Part shown: positions 27,249 through 37,181 of the stretch, piece after piece | Layout: each line of letters starts with the position of its first letter | Numbering within the stretch: the stretch's first letter is position 1 | DNA from: Lathyrus oleraceus | Lineage: Eukaryota > Streptophyta > Magnoliopsida > Fabales > Fabaceae | Direction of reading: 5' to 3' | DNA: 64,000 nucleotides | Assembly: GCF_024323335.1 (NCBI RefSeq) | Contig: NC_066585.1 | Coordinates: forward strand, 80,761,359 to 80,825,358 | Translations under genes and position numbers: made by a program | Notes under the pieces: model-generated | Told to the model about the DNA's origin: nothing | The model's input: the letters and a program-made list of their open reading frames with translations, nothing else | Databases searched by the model: none

Positions 27249-27440
27249 CCTTGCGTTAACCGGTTAACCATATGCGTAAACCGGTTAACACTGTTTTAAA
27301 ATCTGAAAAAATTGTTTTCTGCCTTGCGTTAACCGGTTAACCATATGCGTTAACCGGTTAACACTGTTAAAAAACTCAAAAAAAATTATTTCGCATTGCG
27401 TTAACCGGTTAACCATATGCGTTAACCGGTTAACACTGTT
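27249..27440 (-). repeat. Palindromic 72-73 bp tandem array in the copia leader
   Basis: Three units start at 27251, 27324 and 27396. Each holds two copies of the perfect palindrome TTAACCGGTTAA (one copy mutated to TAAACCGGTTAA) separated by 'ccatatgcg' and followed by 'cactgtt'. It lies in the transcribed leader between PBS and gag. Confidence 0.9.
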
Positions 27441-27845
27441 CCAACAAATGTTTAGAAAGCACAACTCTTGTGCAGTCAAACCCCAATCGCATAACTCTCT
27501 GACAACACAACCCTTGTGTCGTCACTAACCCTGATGCACCAATTTTAGACCGTCAAACACATCTCGATTGTTAATTCAGTATGATTGATCAACACGTCAT
27601 TGCTTCACCATACTAATGTCGGATCAAGAAGCAAACGACCATTGATCGCTCAAAGGAAAACAATCATCGAGGGTTTGAATGAACGAAACGAGAACACTAT
27701 ATCATATATAATGTATTTTGCATCAGGATTACATATATCACATACATGTAACTTGATCGATCTCAATTTAACCTTTGATTCATTCTGTCATTAAGCATAT
27801 TATTACAGAACAAAAACAGTTATCAGATTCATGGTTTCGTAAGTG

Positions 27846-27857
27846 GCTCTGATACCA
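27846..27857 (-). other. Primer-binding site of the young copia
   Basis: Minus strand TGGTATCAGAGC, complementary to the 3' end of initiator tRNA-Met, one base inside the 5' LTR. Confidence 0.93.
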
Positions 27858-27858
27858 C

Positions 27859-29234
27859 TGTTGGAGAATTGCCAACCAAGGCGCAGCGGAATTTAAAATT
27901 TTCTCCATTTAGTGATCCTTACGAATGGGCATGATCAGTGATAGAATCGTTACCTCTTGTGGCGATTCAAACCTTTGGTGCAGATCTCTGATAATGATCA
28001 AAACCTTTGATACAGATCCACGGGGCGATTACGAACGTTGAACGATGACAACGTCTCTACTCAGTCCACACGAACGGATTCCTTCAATCGCAGTGCTAGC
28101 TGTTATTAATGAAGGCTTTGAGTGAGAGAGAGATACGAAATTCCAACTCTTCAGTTGTGTTGTCTGTCTCAGTGAGTTACTGTGGAGTGACAATGCTTCT
28201 ACCCAAGGGGTTCTATTTATAGAACCACTTGTGTGGGCTTCAAGCCAAAAAGCCCACTTAAGTGCATTTTGGCCCATATCTCATAAAATGCCAAAATCAC
28301 TTAAGTATTTGGTACCTTACCATATTTCGTATTCCACTTAAGTACACTGTACCTTACGATGTTCCTTAATTATTCTATCTCTCATCAATCCGTCCTTTGT
28401 GTGTGACCCTATAGGTTTTCGCGGCGTTGGCAATTATATTAAACCACGCATTTAACATAATAAACAGTGAGCGGTATCTAGCAACACATCACTGCTACCC
28501 AAGTCACGAAAATGTCATGTGATCTGACAAAACCTCCTGTGATAATAATTATGTGTATAATTACCCCTTTTCCCTTATGTCTATATTGAACACAAGGTAT
28601 AGACCGTGTCACTCTTGTCCAGTTCAATATTGGGCCCATAGACATTTATCCTGTTACGCAGGATTGGCAAATTCCATCTAGGACACTCATGTCCCTCAGC
28701 ATGCTTCGTGGAGTACTCATCAACTGTCTTTATGGTCATCCAGTTACGGATAACGTTGGATCAGTAATAAGGCACTCAACTCTACATCTAGGATCCATAG
28801 TGGTTTCAGGTCGAAGAGTGGTATACACTATTATCACCATGAGAATAACTTATGACACTTTGCATAACTTTCTATATAGTATTCTCATAGCGGGTCAATC
28901 CAGTATAAATATTACTCCTAATATTCATACCTATGTTTAAGACTTGATAACTCTTTATCCATGATCCATGAGATGTGATCATCAGTCTACAAACATAATA
29001 GTCTTAATGCTTTAATGTTATCCCACTTCACATTAAAGCTCGACTACGGATACTTTAAGAATAGTGTCCTTATGTTTAATGTGTTCTCATGATTAAGTCA
29101 CACTTAATACATTAAACGGACTATCTATTCTAGGGACTTTATTAATCAACCATAATAAAGAAAATGCCTTTTATTATTAATAAATAATTCGATACAAGTA
29201 CCAAAAGTATTGGCCTCTAGGGCTTACACCAACA
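27859..29234 (-). repeat. 5' LTR of the young copia
   Basis: TGTTGGAGAATT...ACACCAACA on the + strand, 1376 bp, adjoining the PBS. It directly abuts TSD copy AAAAT. Confidence 0.95.
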
Positions 29235-29526
29235 AAAATACTCTACACTCAGAGCCAATCAATGGCTCATAAGTGTGGAGGTTAGTTTATTTATGATTAG
29301 GGAAGGTGAATCCATGTTTAAATCTGATTAGAAACACTTATTTTTGGGTTTTGATTTTCGAAGTTCCAAGGTTGAAGACGACTCTGAGTCGTTGGCTCAT
29401 GCGTGTTTTTGAGTTCAAACATTAATCTTGTCGTGTCCTGATTGGTTGATATGCATGCACTTTCATTTTTAGTTGTTGTTTTATTATTTATTCTATTAAG
29501 CGCGTTTGTTTTCACAAGTGAGCGCT

Positions 29527-29590
29527 TGGCCCAGTGGGAGATGGGGCTGATCCCCTATGACCCCAAGGTCAGGGGTTCAACCCCCAGCGT
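29527..29590 (+). repeat. tRNA-like segment with A and B boxes inside Ogre-type LTR 1
   Basis: A-box-like TGGCCCAGTGG (29527-29537) and B-box-like GGTTCAACCCC (29574-29584), 36 bp apart, with a GGGG-TTCAA-CCCC arm around the B box. It resembles a tRNA-derived SINE head. No acceptor stem is complete, so it is not called a tRNA gene. Confidence 0.5.
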
Positions 29591-31441
29591 GTGCATCTTT
29601 TTTATTTTTTGTTTCCACTTTCCATTCTATTCATTTTACCATATTCATTTCCAACTCTATTTTATTTTTTACACCACTTTATTTATTTATTCTAAAAATA
29701 TTTTCAACATAGACCCCTATTATTTTTGTCTGTAGTATTTATTTATACCTTGTTTCATGTCATTTGGACATTTTTTCATGGACTTATGAGGTCTTGAATC
29801 TTAGGGCTAATGAAGTCTACACTTGTCATGATGTTGGATTGTTTAGGGTTGCTTGAACCTTCCTTGTGTCAAACCTACTAATGGATGATCAAGAGTTCAT
29901 CCATGGTACTTTGAAGCATAGATAGGTTACCCCTACATCAACCAACTTGGGTCATTTGACATATAGATGAAGCCTTGCTTACATGTACTAACTTGTTGAT
30001 TTCATCTGATATATGTCATTTCTTTTGGTTTATACTAACCCACTAACCTTTGATAATAACTTGTCTATATTATACACCAACCCTTACTATCTTGTTCATA
30101 TTGTATATTGATCTTTAACTTGCTTAACCTAATCACTTAATCAAACATTAACTTTCAACCTTGAGTTTGGTATATTCTTCCTTTTGTCAATCTATTGATA
30201 GATGGACTTGGGGTCGTACAACTTTCATTGGTACAAATCTATTGTAAGTTGATCATATGATCATCTTTAATACTTTGCATCAGTTATAAGTTATCCCCTG
30301 ATACGCCATATTTTGAATTTATTGACCTAAGTATAGATAATTCTCAAGTGTTGGTCTTGTTCATAATACTAACTTCACTTAACTTTAATAACTTTGATTA
30401 CCACTAACCATTGCCATTGTTATTTTATTGTTATTTTGTTATTTACTTTTATGTTGTTACCTTGTAATTTACATTTAAGTACTCATCATTATCATATTCA
30501 TTGTATAAACTCATCATGCATGTTTATTATGGTCATTTATCTTTATTATTATCATGCATTAAAAACAACAAAAATATGATAAAATGAAAAGACCAAAAAT
30601 ATCCATGCCACTTAATCAACTTGGACTTAGAGGATCTCATCCTAGGACCTTTTCTTGGAGAAACTTTTCCTTGCTTTGTGATACTCTGTTAACCTTAGAT
30701 TTCATCTGTAACTTACATACTGGTTGCAAGAATGGAATCATGGCACCACCATAGGGGGAAATTTTTGTAAGACCATTATCCTTTGTTTAGATTAGGTCAT
30801 TTTTGCATACACAGGACTTTCTCTTGGGATACCTTACAATGAGACCCTTTACTTTCTTATTGGTTACTTTGCATACACGTTGCATTATCCAATTTCATAA
30901 TTAAATAAACAAACCATTGATTCAACGTCAAGTGGAATTTTCATAATCAAATTCAAAATACATTAAAACTACAATTAGTATTGCGTACCACGAGCCTTAA
31001 GTGGTGGAGAATGAGTAAGAATGGAGCATTCTTACCCCTACTCTGATTATTTTAGACGCAAGACGCTTGGCTTGTTCTCTAGAATTTTCACTTCCACGCA
31101 TAGACTTTAGTTCAATCCAATCACAAACTTTTTTCATAAATGCTTATTCAAGGTAAAATCAACACAACCCATCAAACCGTATTTTATGTGCCTTAGGGCA
31201 CCACTCCGAAAATCCTTTTCTCAAAGGTAAAATCAACCAAACACACAAACACTTTTTACTCCGAACTATGAAGCTATGATTCCTCATCACCCGATGAATG
31301 ATATGTAGGCACAAGGGCCACAATCCTTGGCGAGAATAATAATAAAAAACCCCAGAGTCTCATCACTCTTTTTACACACTTTTAGAAAATAAAACAATAA
31401 ATGAGATAAATATCTGCATACCTAAACAACCTAAATGGTTC

Positions 31442-31483
31442 CCATGGAGTACCATAGACGTGGGGGGTGCTAATACCTTCCCC
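31442..31483 (+). promoter_or_regulatory. Conserved Ogre-LTR double hairpin (LTR 1 copy)
   Basis: CCATGG-AGTA-CCATAG (31442-31457, five of six pairs) followed by GGGG-loop-CCCC (31464-31467 with 31480-31483) around TGCTAATACCTT. Comparable structures occur in the other Ogre-type LTRs. Confidence 0.55.
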
Positions 31484-31723
31484 TTGTGTAACCGACTTTC
31501 GAACCCAAGTCCCGATTGTGAGACCGATTCCTTATCCCTTTTTTGCGCTCCTCGTGCGCATCTCTTTTTAAGGGTTTTATCGATTATTTCCCCTTTCCTC
31601 TCTGATAGAGGTAAACCAAATAAAATTCGGTGGAGACTCTTCTATTTTCGCCTTCCTTTGGCGATTCTTTAGTTCAAATCCCATATTCGTTATCTGATTG
31701 AAAACCCCAATAGCGATAACACC

Positions 31724-33095
31724 TATGGAAGAATTAGAGCAGGAAACACAAGTAGTTGTGGAAGAGCAACTTGCTAAAGTAGAACAATACCATCATAGGT
31801 AAACTAGGATACATCACCAACCAGAGACATATGGATATCTCATAACTGATCAAATTGATGTATTTCTTATGGATCAAGATGAGTTTGTGACCTACCAAGA
31901 GGCCACTATTGGTCCCAACTCTGATAAGTGGCTAGAAGCCATAAAATCTGAAATGGATTCCATATACATAAACCAGGTTTGGACCATGGTAGAGTCTCCT
32001 ATAGGAGTTAATCCTATAGGATGCAAGTGGGTCTTCAAAAAGAAAAGTGACATGGATGGTAAGGTACATACCTATAAGGTAATACTAGTTACTAAAGGCT
32101 AAAAGCAAACTCATGATATAGACTAAGATGAAAAATTTTCAACTGTTGAAATGCTCAAATCTATTCGATTTTTACATGTTATCACTACATATCGTGATTA
32201 TGAAATATGGCAGATGGATGTCAAGACTGCTTTCCTTAATGGGAATCTTCTTGAGGATGTGTACATGACACAACCTAATATATTTGACATACCATAAGAA
32301 GCCTAAAATATATGCAAGTTACATCCATCAATCTATGGATTGAAGCACGCTTATGGAAGCTGGAATCTTCCTTTTGATGAGATAGTAAAACAAAATGGAT
32401 TCAATAAAAATGAAGATGGACCTTGTGTCTACAAGAAGGTTAGTGGGAGCATGATCTTATTTATGGTATTGTATGTAGATGACATATTACTCATTGGAAA
32501 CGATGTCCCTACCTTGCAGCAAGTGAAAAATTGGCTATGGAAATTACTTTCTATGAAGGAACTGGGTGAAACAGCCTATATATTGGGAATCAGGATCTAT
32601 AGAGATAGATCATAAAGAATTCTTAGCCTAAGTCATATTACATACATAGACAAAGTACTGAGATGCTTTAATATGCATGATTCCAAGAAAGGATCCATAC
32701 CTATGCAACATAGCTTATGTATATCAAAAATATAATCCCCATCAACCAAGGAAGAAAGGGATCACATGAATAAGATTTCATATGCATCTACAGTAGGTTC
32801 TATCATGTCTGCCATATTTATGCACTTGACCAGATATCTCGTATGATTTAAGTGCAACGAGTAGGTACCAATTTGATCACGGTGATGCTCATTGGATACA
32901 TCGACGTTATCTTCCATACAAAATAAGTATGAATCGAGTTATGTGTTTTTCCTAAATGGAGGCGTTATGAGCTGGAAAAGTTCAAAGCAGGGTATAATTG
33001 ATGATTCTACAATAGAGGCCGAGAATGTTGTTGCCTCAAATGCATCAAAGGGAGTTGTTTGGATCAAGAAGTTCATTAGTGAACTTGGCATAATC
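31724..33095 (+). pseudogene. Copia reverse transcriptase and RNase H remnant, part 1
   Basis: Continues the frame broken at 19816: MEELEQE linker, MDQDEFVTYQEA, CKWVFKKKSDMDGK, QMDVKTAFLNGNL (RT active-site Asp), YVDDILLIGND (catalytic Asp pair), then the RNase H part to DSTIEAENVVASNASK and ISELGIIPS, where the Ogre inserts. It has stops (after LVTKG, after FDIP, and others) and is not functional. Reading resumes at 55023. Confidence 0.85.
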
Positions 33096-33300
33096 CCTAG
33101 TGTCGCACCTCGAAAAAATGGGGATACGACTTCAAAGCAAAGCGCGATCGCACGCTCGCAATGATGGACTGAACAGAGTCGCCACCGAACTTTATTTATT
33201 CCTAAAAAGGAAAGGGGAAATATTGATAAAACCCAAGACAAAAGAAAGGATAAGATATGGTCATCGCAACCAATATCAGGGTTCGGGAGTCGATTACGCA

Positions 33301-33343
33301 AGGGGAAGGTATTAGCACCCCTCACGTCCGTTGTACTCAACGG
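33301..33343 (-). promoter_or_regulatory. Conserved Ogre-LTR double hairpin (3' LTR copy)
   Basis: In element sense: CCGTTG-AGTA-CAACGG (33343-33328, all six pairs), then AGGGG...CCCCT (33322-33301) with the loop TGCTAATACCTT. The same sequence is in the 5' LTR at 49639-49681. Confidence 0.65.
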
Positions 33344-33823
33344 GAACCATTAGGTTAGTTGTGTGCGTTAGTGTTAGTTGAAATATTAGGCTTTTCAATT
33401 TATTAGGTGGGAAAGAAAGAAAGGATGAGAAGAGAATGTTTTTGGATTTTTGACGAAGGACTAAACCTAAGTTTTTTATTAGTGGGCCTGACAAGATTTA
33501 TAAATCCTGCTCCTACGTATCTCAATAGAGAAGTCAAGGCTTACGTAGTTCTGGGTAGAAAAATGTTTGTTTGTTGGTCGATTTTAGCGAAAGCTATATT
33601 GTATTAATCGACGAAAACATCGTTTTACCCAAAACAGATGAGGAGTGGACGCATACTACACATCGAACGGATTTATAAATCTACATTTATCTCTACTCAA
33701 CAATCGTGGCTGAAACATTGTTTTGTATCACTTAAGACAATATATCTTTCGTTTATGAAAAAGGTTCTTTGATTAGTCGCATGGCAGCGAGAAAAGAGTT
33801 TGATCGGTTGGATGTATTTTGAG

Positions 33824-34490
33824 TGATGGCGAGAACTTGGATGAGCGAGATATACATCTCGAATCCTAGTCTCAGGAGTGCATGGTATACACCATGTTTC
33901 ATTTCCATCTTTATTGAAAGAGGTTAAGATAGGAATTAAGTATTTTGGAATTTGATTAAGAAAGAGTTTGAAGAAACCGCATTGACAATTTTAGACGATG
34001 GCGAGAGCTAAGATAGGCGAGACATACGTCTCGAATCTTAATCTCAGGAGTGCATGGTATACACTATGTTCCATTTCCATCTTATTTGCGAAAAATGTTT
34101 AATAAGAATTAAGTGTTTTGAATTTGATTGAGAAAGGGTTTGAAGAAACCGCATTGACAATTTTAGACGATGGCGAGAGCCAAGATGGGCGAGGCATACG
34201 TCTTGAATCTTAATCTCAGGAGTGCACGGTATACACCATGTTCCATTTCCACCTTTATTGAAAAAGTGTTAAATAAGAATTAGGTATTTTAAGTTTTGTT
34301 GTGAAAATGACTTGACCCTAGATGAAGTATTGATGGATGTTCAAGAGATATTTGAATGAGTGTTTGAGAGAAAACAAAGTGGATAAATTTGGATGATGGC
34401 GAGAGTTAAGATAGGCGAGACATACGTCTCGAATCTTAATCTCAGGAGTGCGCGGTATACACCACGTTCCACTTCCATCTTATTGAAAAG
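33824..34490 (-). repeat. Hairpin minisatellite in the Ogre 3' LTR
   Basis: Four units begin 'gatggcgaga' at 33824, 33997, 34169 and 34394. Each unit contains two dyads with the same + strand loop ATAC: CGAGAC-ATAC-GTCTCG (34416-34431 in unit 4; CGAGAT-ATAC-ATCTCG in unit 1) and a CATGGT-ATAC-ACCATG-type dyad about 25 bp further on. The 5' LTR carries the same array at about 50171-50840. Confidence 0.85.
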
Positions 34491-35047
34491 GTCTTAACTA
34501 TGAATTAATATTTTTTGAGTTTTTATTAAGAAAACTGGCTTGACGTTGAATCAAGCGTTTGATGAAAGTTTAAAAGAAATGGAATAGAATAGGGGGAAGA
34601 AATTGATTGATTATTTATTGAGAAAATACTCGACATTGGATCGAGTCATTATTTTTTTGATTTTTTTGGAAATGGTTGATTTTATTCTTGTGTTAGTATC
34701 TAACTACACAGTCAAACAAATAAAGAAATAAAACAGTACAAAATTATTACACATCGGGGGAGTGGGGTACATTTTGTCAAATGGGGATTCAAAATCATGA
34801 AATAATTAAATCGGGCCCAAACAACAAATAGTGCAATGTATGAGTGTAAGTGCAAGAGAACTGGCTCATTGTAAGAAAGCCCAAGAGTAAGCTATGTGAG
34901 GTTGATGGTGATGCTTAAAAGCAATCGACTTACAAGGGTATGGAAATGGGTATTAATAACCTAAAATTAAAATAAATAGCAAAGTACTATATAGAAAAAG
35001 AAATAAAATAAAATAATAAACATAACAAATATAAACACAAAAATTGA

Positions 35048-35116
35048 CTATCCCCAAGTATCGAACCCGCTCCACTAAAGACCATGAAAGTACTCTCTCC
35101 ACTAGGCCATTTATGA
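35048..35116 (-). repeat. tRNA-like segment with A and B boxes inside the Ogre LTR
   Basis: Minus strand A-box-like TGGCCTAGTGG (35109-35099) and B-box-like GGTTCGATAC (35067-35058), 31 bp apart. The same segment is at 51456-51405 in the other LTR. It lies about 2.0 kb from the LTR end; the A/B-box segment of LTR 1 lies about 2.2 kb from its own end. Confidence 0.5.
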
Positions 35117-35439
35117 TTAGTTATTATTTACAATGACAACTTGGGTATATAAACAGAACTTGCTGAAGATAGTTTATAAAACAAATTAATTAAAATGAAA
35201 TGGGCTACTGTTAATGGACCACTTAATTAAATGATGGAGGAATATAAAACACAACCCTAGCCGCCTGGCTGTTGGGTTGAGATAACCACACGTTAGTGCC
35301 ATTAACTCCAGCATATAATAATTAATGGAAAGGTTGCAAAAGAAGAACTAAACGGTCATTAAAAAAATTAAAAGGGATTTTAAATGCTCTTAGAAAAAAT
35401 AAATAAAAAGAAAATGAATTAGGGGGCACGAAATCCAGG

Positions 35440-36150
35440 CTTCGTTTGTCTTCCTCACGAAGACAGAGTTCTTTCTCTCTCAAACTCTCATCGCGTCTCT
35501 CCTTCACTCCCTCTCACTCAAAATCGCTCGTCCCCAACCTTCACTCTCTCCGTCCCTCAATCGCTCCTCACCTCAGTCGTCGTCTCTCAATCTAAGCGCG
35601 AAAAGACAAAGAAACCATGGTTCCCAAGAGAAAGTTGAACAGGACGGCTCACCTTCGGCGGTGACGGCGAGCTTGACCTTCCTCTCTTTGCTAAGTTCTT
35701 CCTACTTTCGATTAAAATTAGGTTCTTTCTGGTATTTAGCCTTCTGTTGTTTTTGAGTTAAGGTTTCATGGCCGCCGATTTTAGGTTTTTTTGTTTATGG
35801 TCGCCTCCTAATTTTTTTCATCCCCTTCTCTTCTGATTCTCCTCCCCTTTTATGTTTTGCAGTTAGGGTTTTTGATTTGGTATGGTGGATTGAAACAAGT
35901 ATCTGCCAACATCCTTTCGGTGGGCTCAGTCTGCATCGGTCTATTTGGATGCTTGGATTTGGAAAAGGTATTCTGAACTCATGCTTTCTCCCTCTGTTTT
36001 GTCTTAATGCCAATTTGGGATTTTTTTTGAAATTTTAACTGACTTGGTAATCATTCGCGTTTTACTGCAGTGAGATTGGTTACCAGTGGACACATTGAAG
36101 AAGCTGAGAATTTGATGAAGGAGCTGTTTACAGGATTGTGCTAGTAGAGC
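35440..36150 (+). pseudogene. Gene-like 5' region with PPR-like exon, antisense in the Ogre LTR
   Basis: Opposite to the element's strand. A CT-rich stretch like a plant 5' UTR (35450-35600) leads to ATGG (35617), then intron-like sequence ending ttttgcag at about 35862, a putative exon of about 105 nt ending at a gtattc donor, a second intron ending ttactgcag (36070), and an exon reading RLVTSGHIEEAENLMKELF, which resembles a pentatricopeptide (PPR) helix pair, then a stop. It looks like a piece of genomic DNA with introns, unlike the capping-enzyme piece. The second copy is at 51787-52490. Function is not expected. Confidence 0.4.
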
Positions 36151-37181
36151 GTTTTTGCTTAGAAGTCGAAATTCATTCGTCTATACATTCAAAACCGCCT
36201 GTTCTTCCTTCTTTGGAATTGGTCTGTGGTTCCGATAGGTTTGAGTACTTCAATCTTTAGGCAGCTTATTTTCAACCTTTAAACTATCATGACTATGAGC
36301 TTCGTGCTTCTGAGTTTAAGCGCTTGGCTTTAGATTTTGCATTCTCATAATGAAATCACTGTTGAAACTCATGATGTTGCTATTGATGCTTTTTGTTGGT
36401 AGCCGTACTGTGATAGTCTTAATGGACTTCAATTCTTCTGTTTTATTCTGTTATGGTGTTGATTGTTTTACGTATTTTTGTAGGGCTATGTTTTAGCTTG
36501 CAACAAAAGACGGGTTTTGGTTTGCAACAGACTTGGAACTTCTCATATTTGGCAAGGCAAGTTTTGTGTGTACTTGCTGTAAGTTCTGGATGAATATGAA
36601 CTCTTTTGGATGCTCACAACTATCTCCGCCATGAAGTAAGCACAACTTATACTCAAATTGCATTCCGACCTTCATGATTTGGTGCTTCCAAATGATCTAA
36701 GCTCAAAACAACTATGCTTCCTCGAATTTTTGCTCATTTATTAACCTTGATAGTTCTTTGTAGGATCCTCGGTTCAATTTTATGTGTTGTGGATTGCAAC
36801 GCCATTTCCAAGAATTACTTCTGATTGAAGGTTCAGAGCAGTCTTCGTTAACATGGCAATTGCTATGATTACGTGCGGTGAAACCATTATCAATACGCTT
36901 GGCTGGTTTTATTGAAGGATTACTGCTGCTATATAAGTGGTCCTTGCAGTTGGATTGATATATCCGGGACGCCGAGCCTTCCGCCCTTCCGAGCCTTAGT
37001 TGGTATGAGGAATATGAGAACAACTGCTAGACCCTTATCAATGCTGGACCTCGAACCGTCAGACAGGAATTTAGGAACTGAAGCTGTTGTGGAGGCCACT
37101 TAAGACCAATCGGTAACAGAGCTGGCCGGGGAAATATTAAAAGAAAGCTTGTTGACAAGTATCAAACTTGAGAGACTAGAT
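36151..37181. other. Unassigned, possibly captured sequence in the Ogre LTR
   Basis: Short open frames on both strands, with GT/AG-like words on the + strand (for example 36601 gaac...gaagtaag). I recognise no family. The copy at 52491-53526 is nearly identical. It lies between the PPR-like piece and the capping-enzyme piece, so it may belong to either captured fragment. Confidence 0.35.

Larger units (their letters stand above)
21867..29234 (-). mobile_element. Young, internally deleted Ty1/copia element
   Basis: Complete outline: perfect TSD AAAAT (21862-21866, 29235-29239), two LTRs of exactly 1376 bp, PBS TGGTATCAGAGC read on the minus strand at 27857-27846, and a purine tract (gtgctagtgggagat) before the 3' LTR at 23257-23243. 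By eye I count about 16 LTR differences (about 1.2%). With a commonly used plant rate of 1.3e-8 per site per year this is roughly half a million years, an approximate figure. The coding region has three internal deletions and several stops, so it could not have moved by its own proteins in its present form. Confidence 0.92.
19822..31718 (+). mobile_element. Ogre-type solo LTR 1 (4524 bp without its nested copia)
   Basis: Flanked by a perfect TSD ACACC (19817-19821, 31719-31723) whose removal rejoins the copia frame (IDTP-MEELEQE). Starts TGTCATACCC, typical of legume Ogre-group LTRs, and ends ...AGCGATA, which is one C-to-T change from the AGCGACA-like ending of its relatives. A TATA box TATAAATA is at 21460-21467. 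The 'ggggtgctaataccttcccc' block and U5 primer-like site shared with the other Ogre LTRs are near its end. No PBS or internal genes belong to it. It is interrupted at 21867-29234 by a copia element. Confidence 0.8.

Noticed and set aside
29527..29590. A genuine tRNA gene
   Set aside because: A and B boxes are present, but no complete acceptor stem or convincing anticodon arm could be drawn by eye. It sits inside an LTR.
31719..31723. Solo LTR 1 ending at ...GATAACA with a canonical CA
   Set aside because: This would leave no matching TSD. Ending at GATA gives a perfect ACACC duplication and restores the copia frame, so the terminal CA has most likely become TA.
35795..36013. Minus-strand frames of about 60-130 residues repeated in both Ogre LTRs (for example also 32939-33340 and 49375-49671)
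   Set aside because: They occur in pairs only because the LTR is duplicated, have no recognisable domain, and overlap structured or antisense segments. The capping-enzyme frame was kept because of its family motifs.
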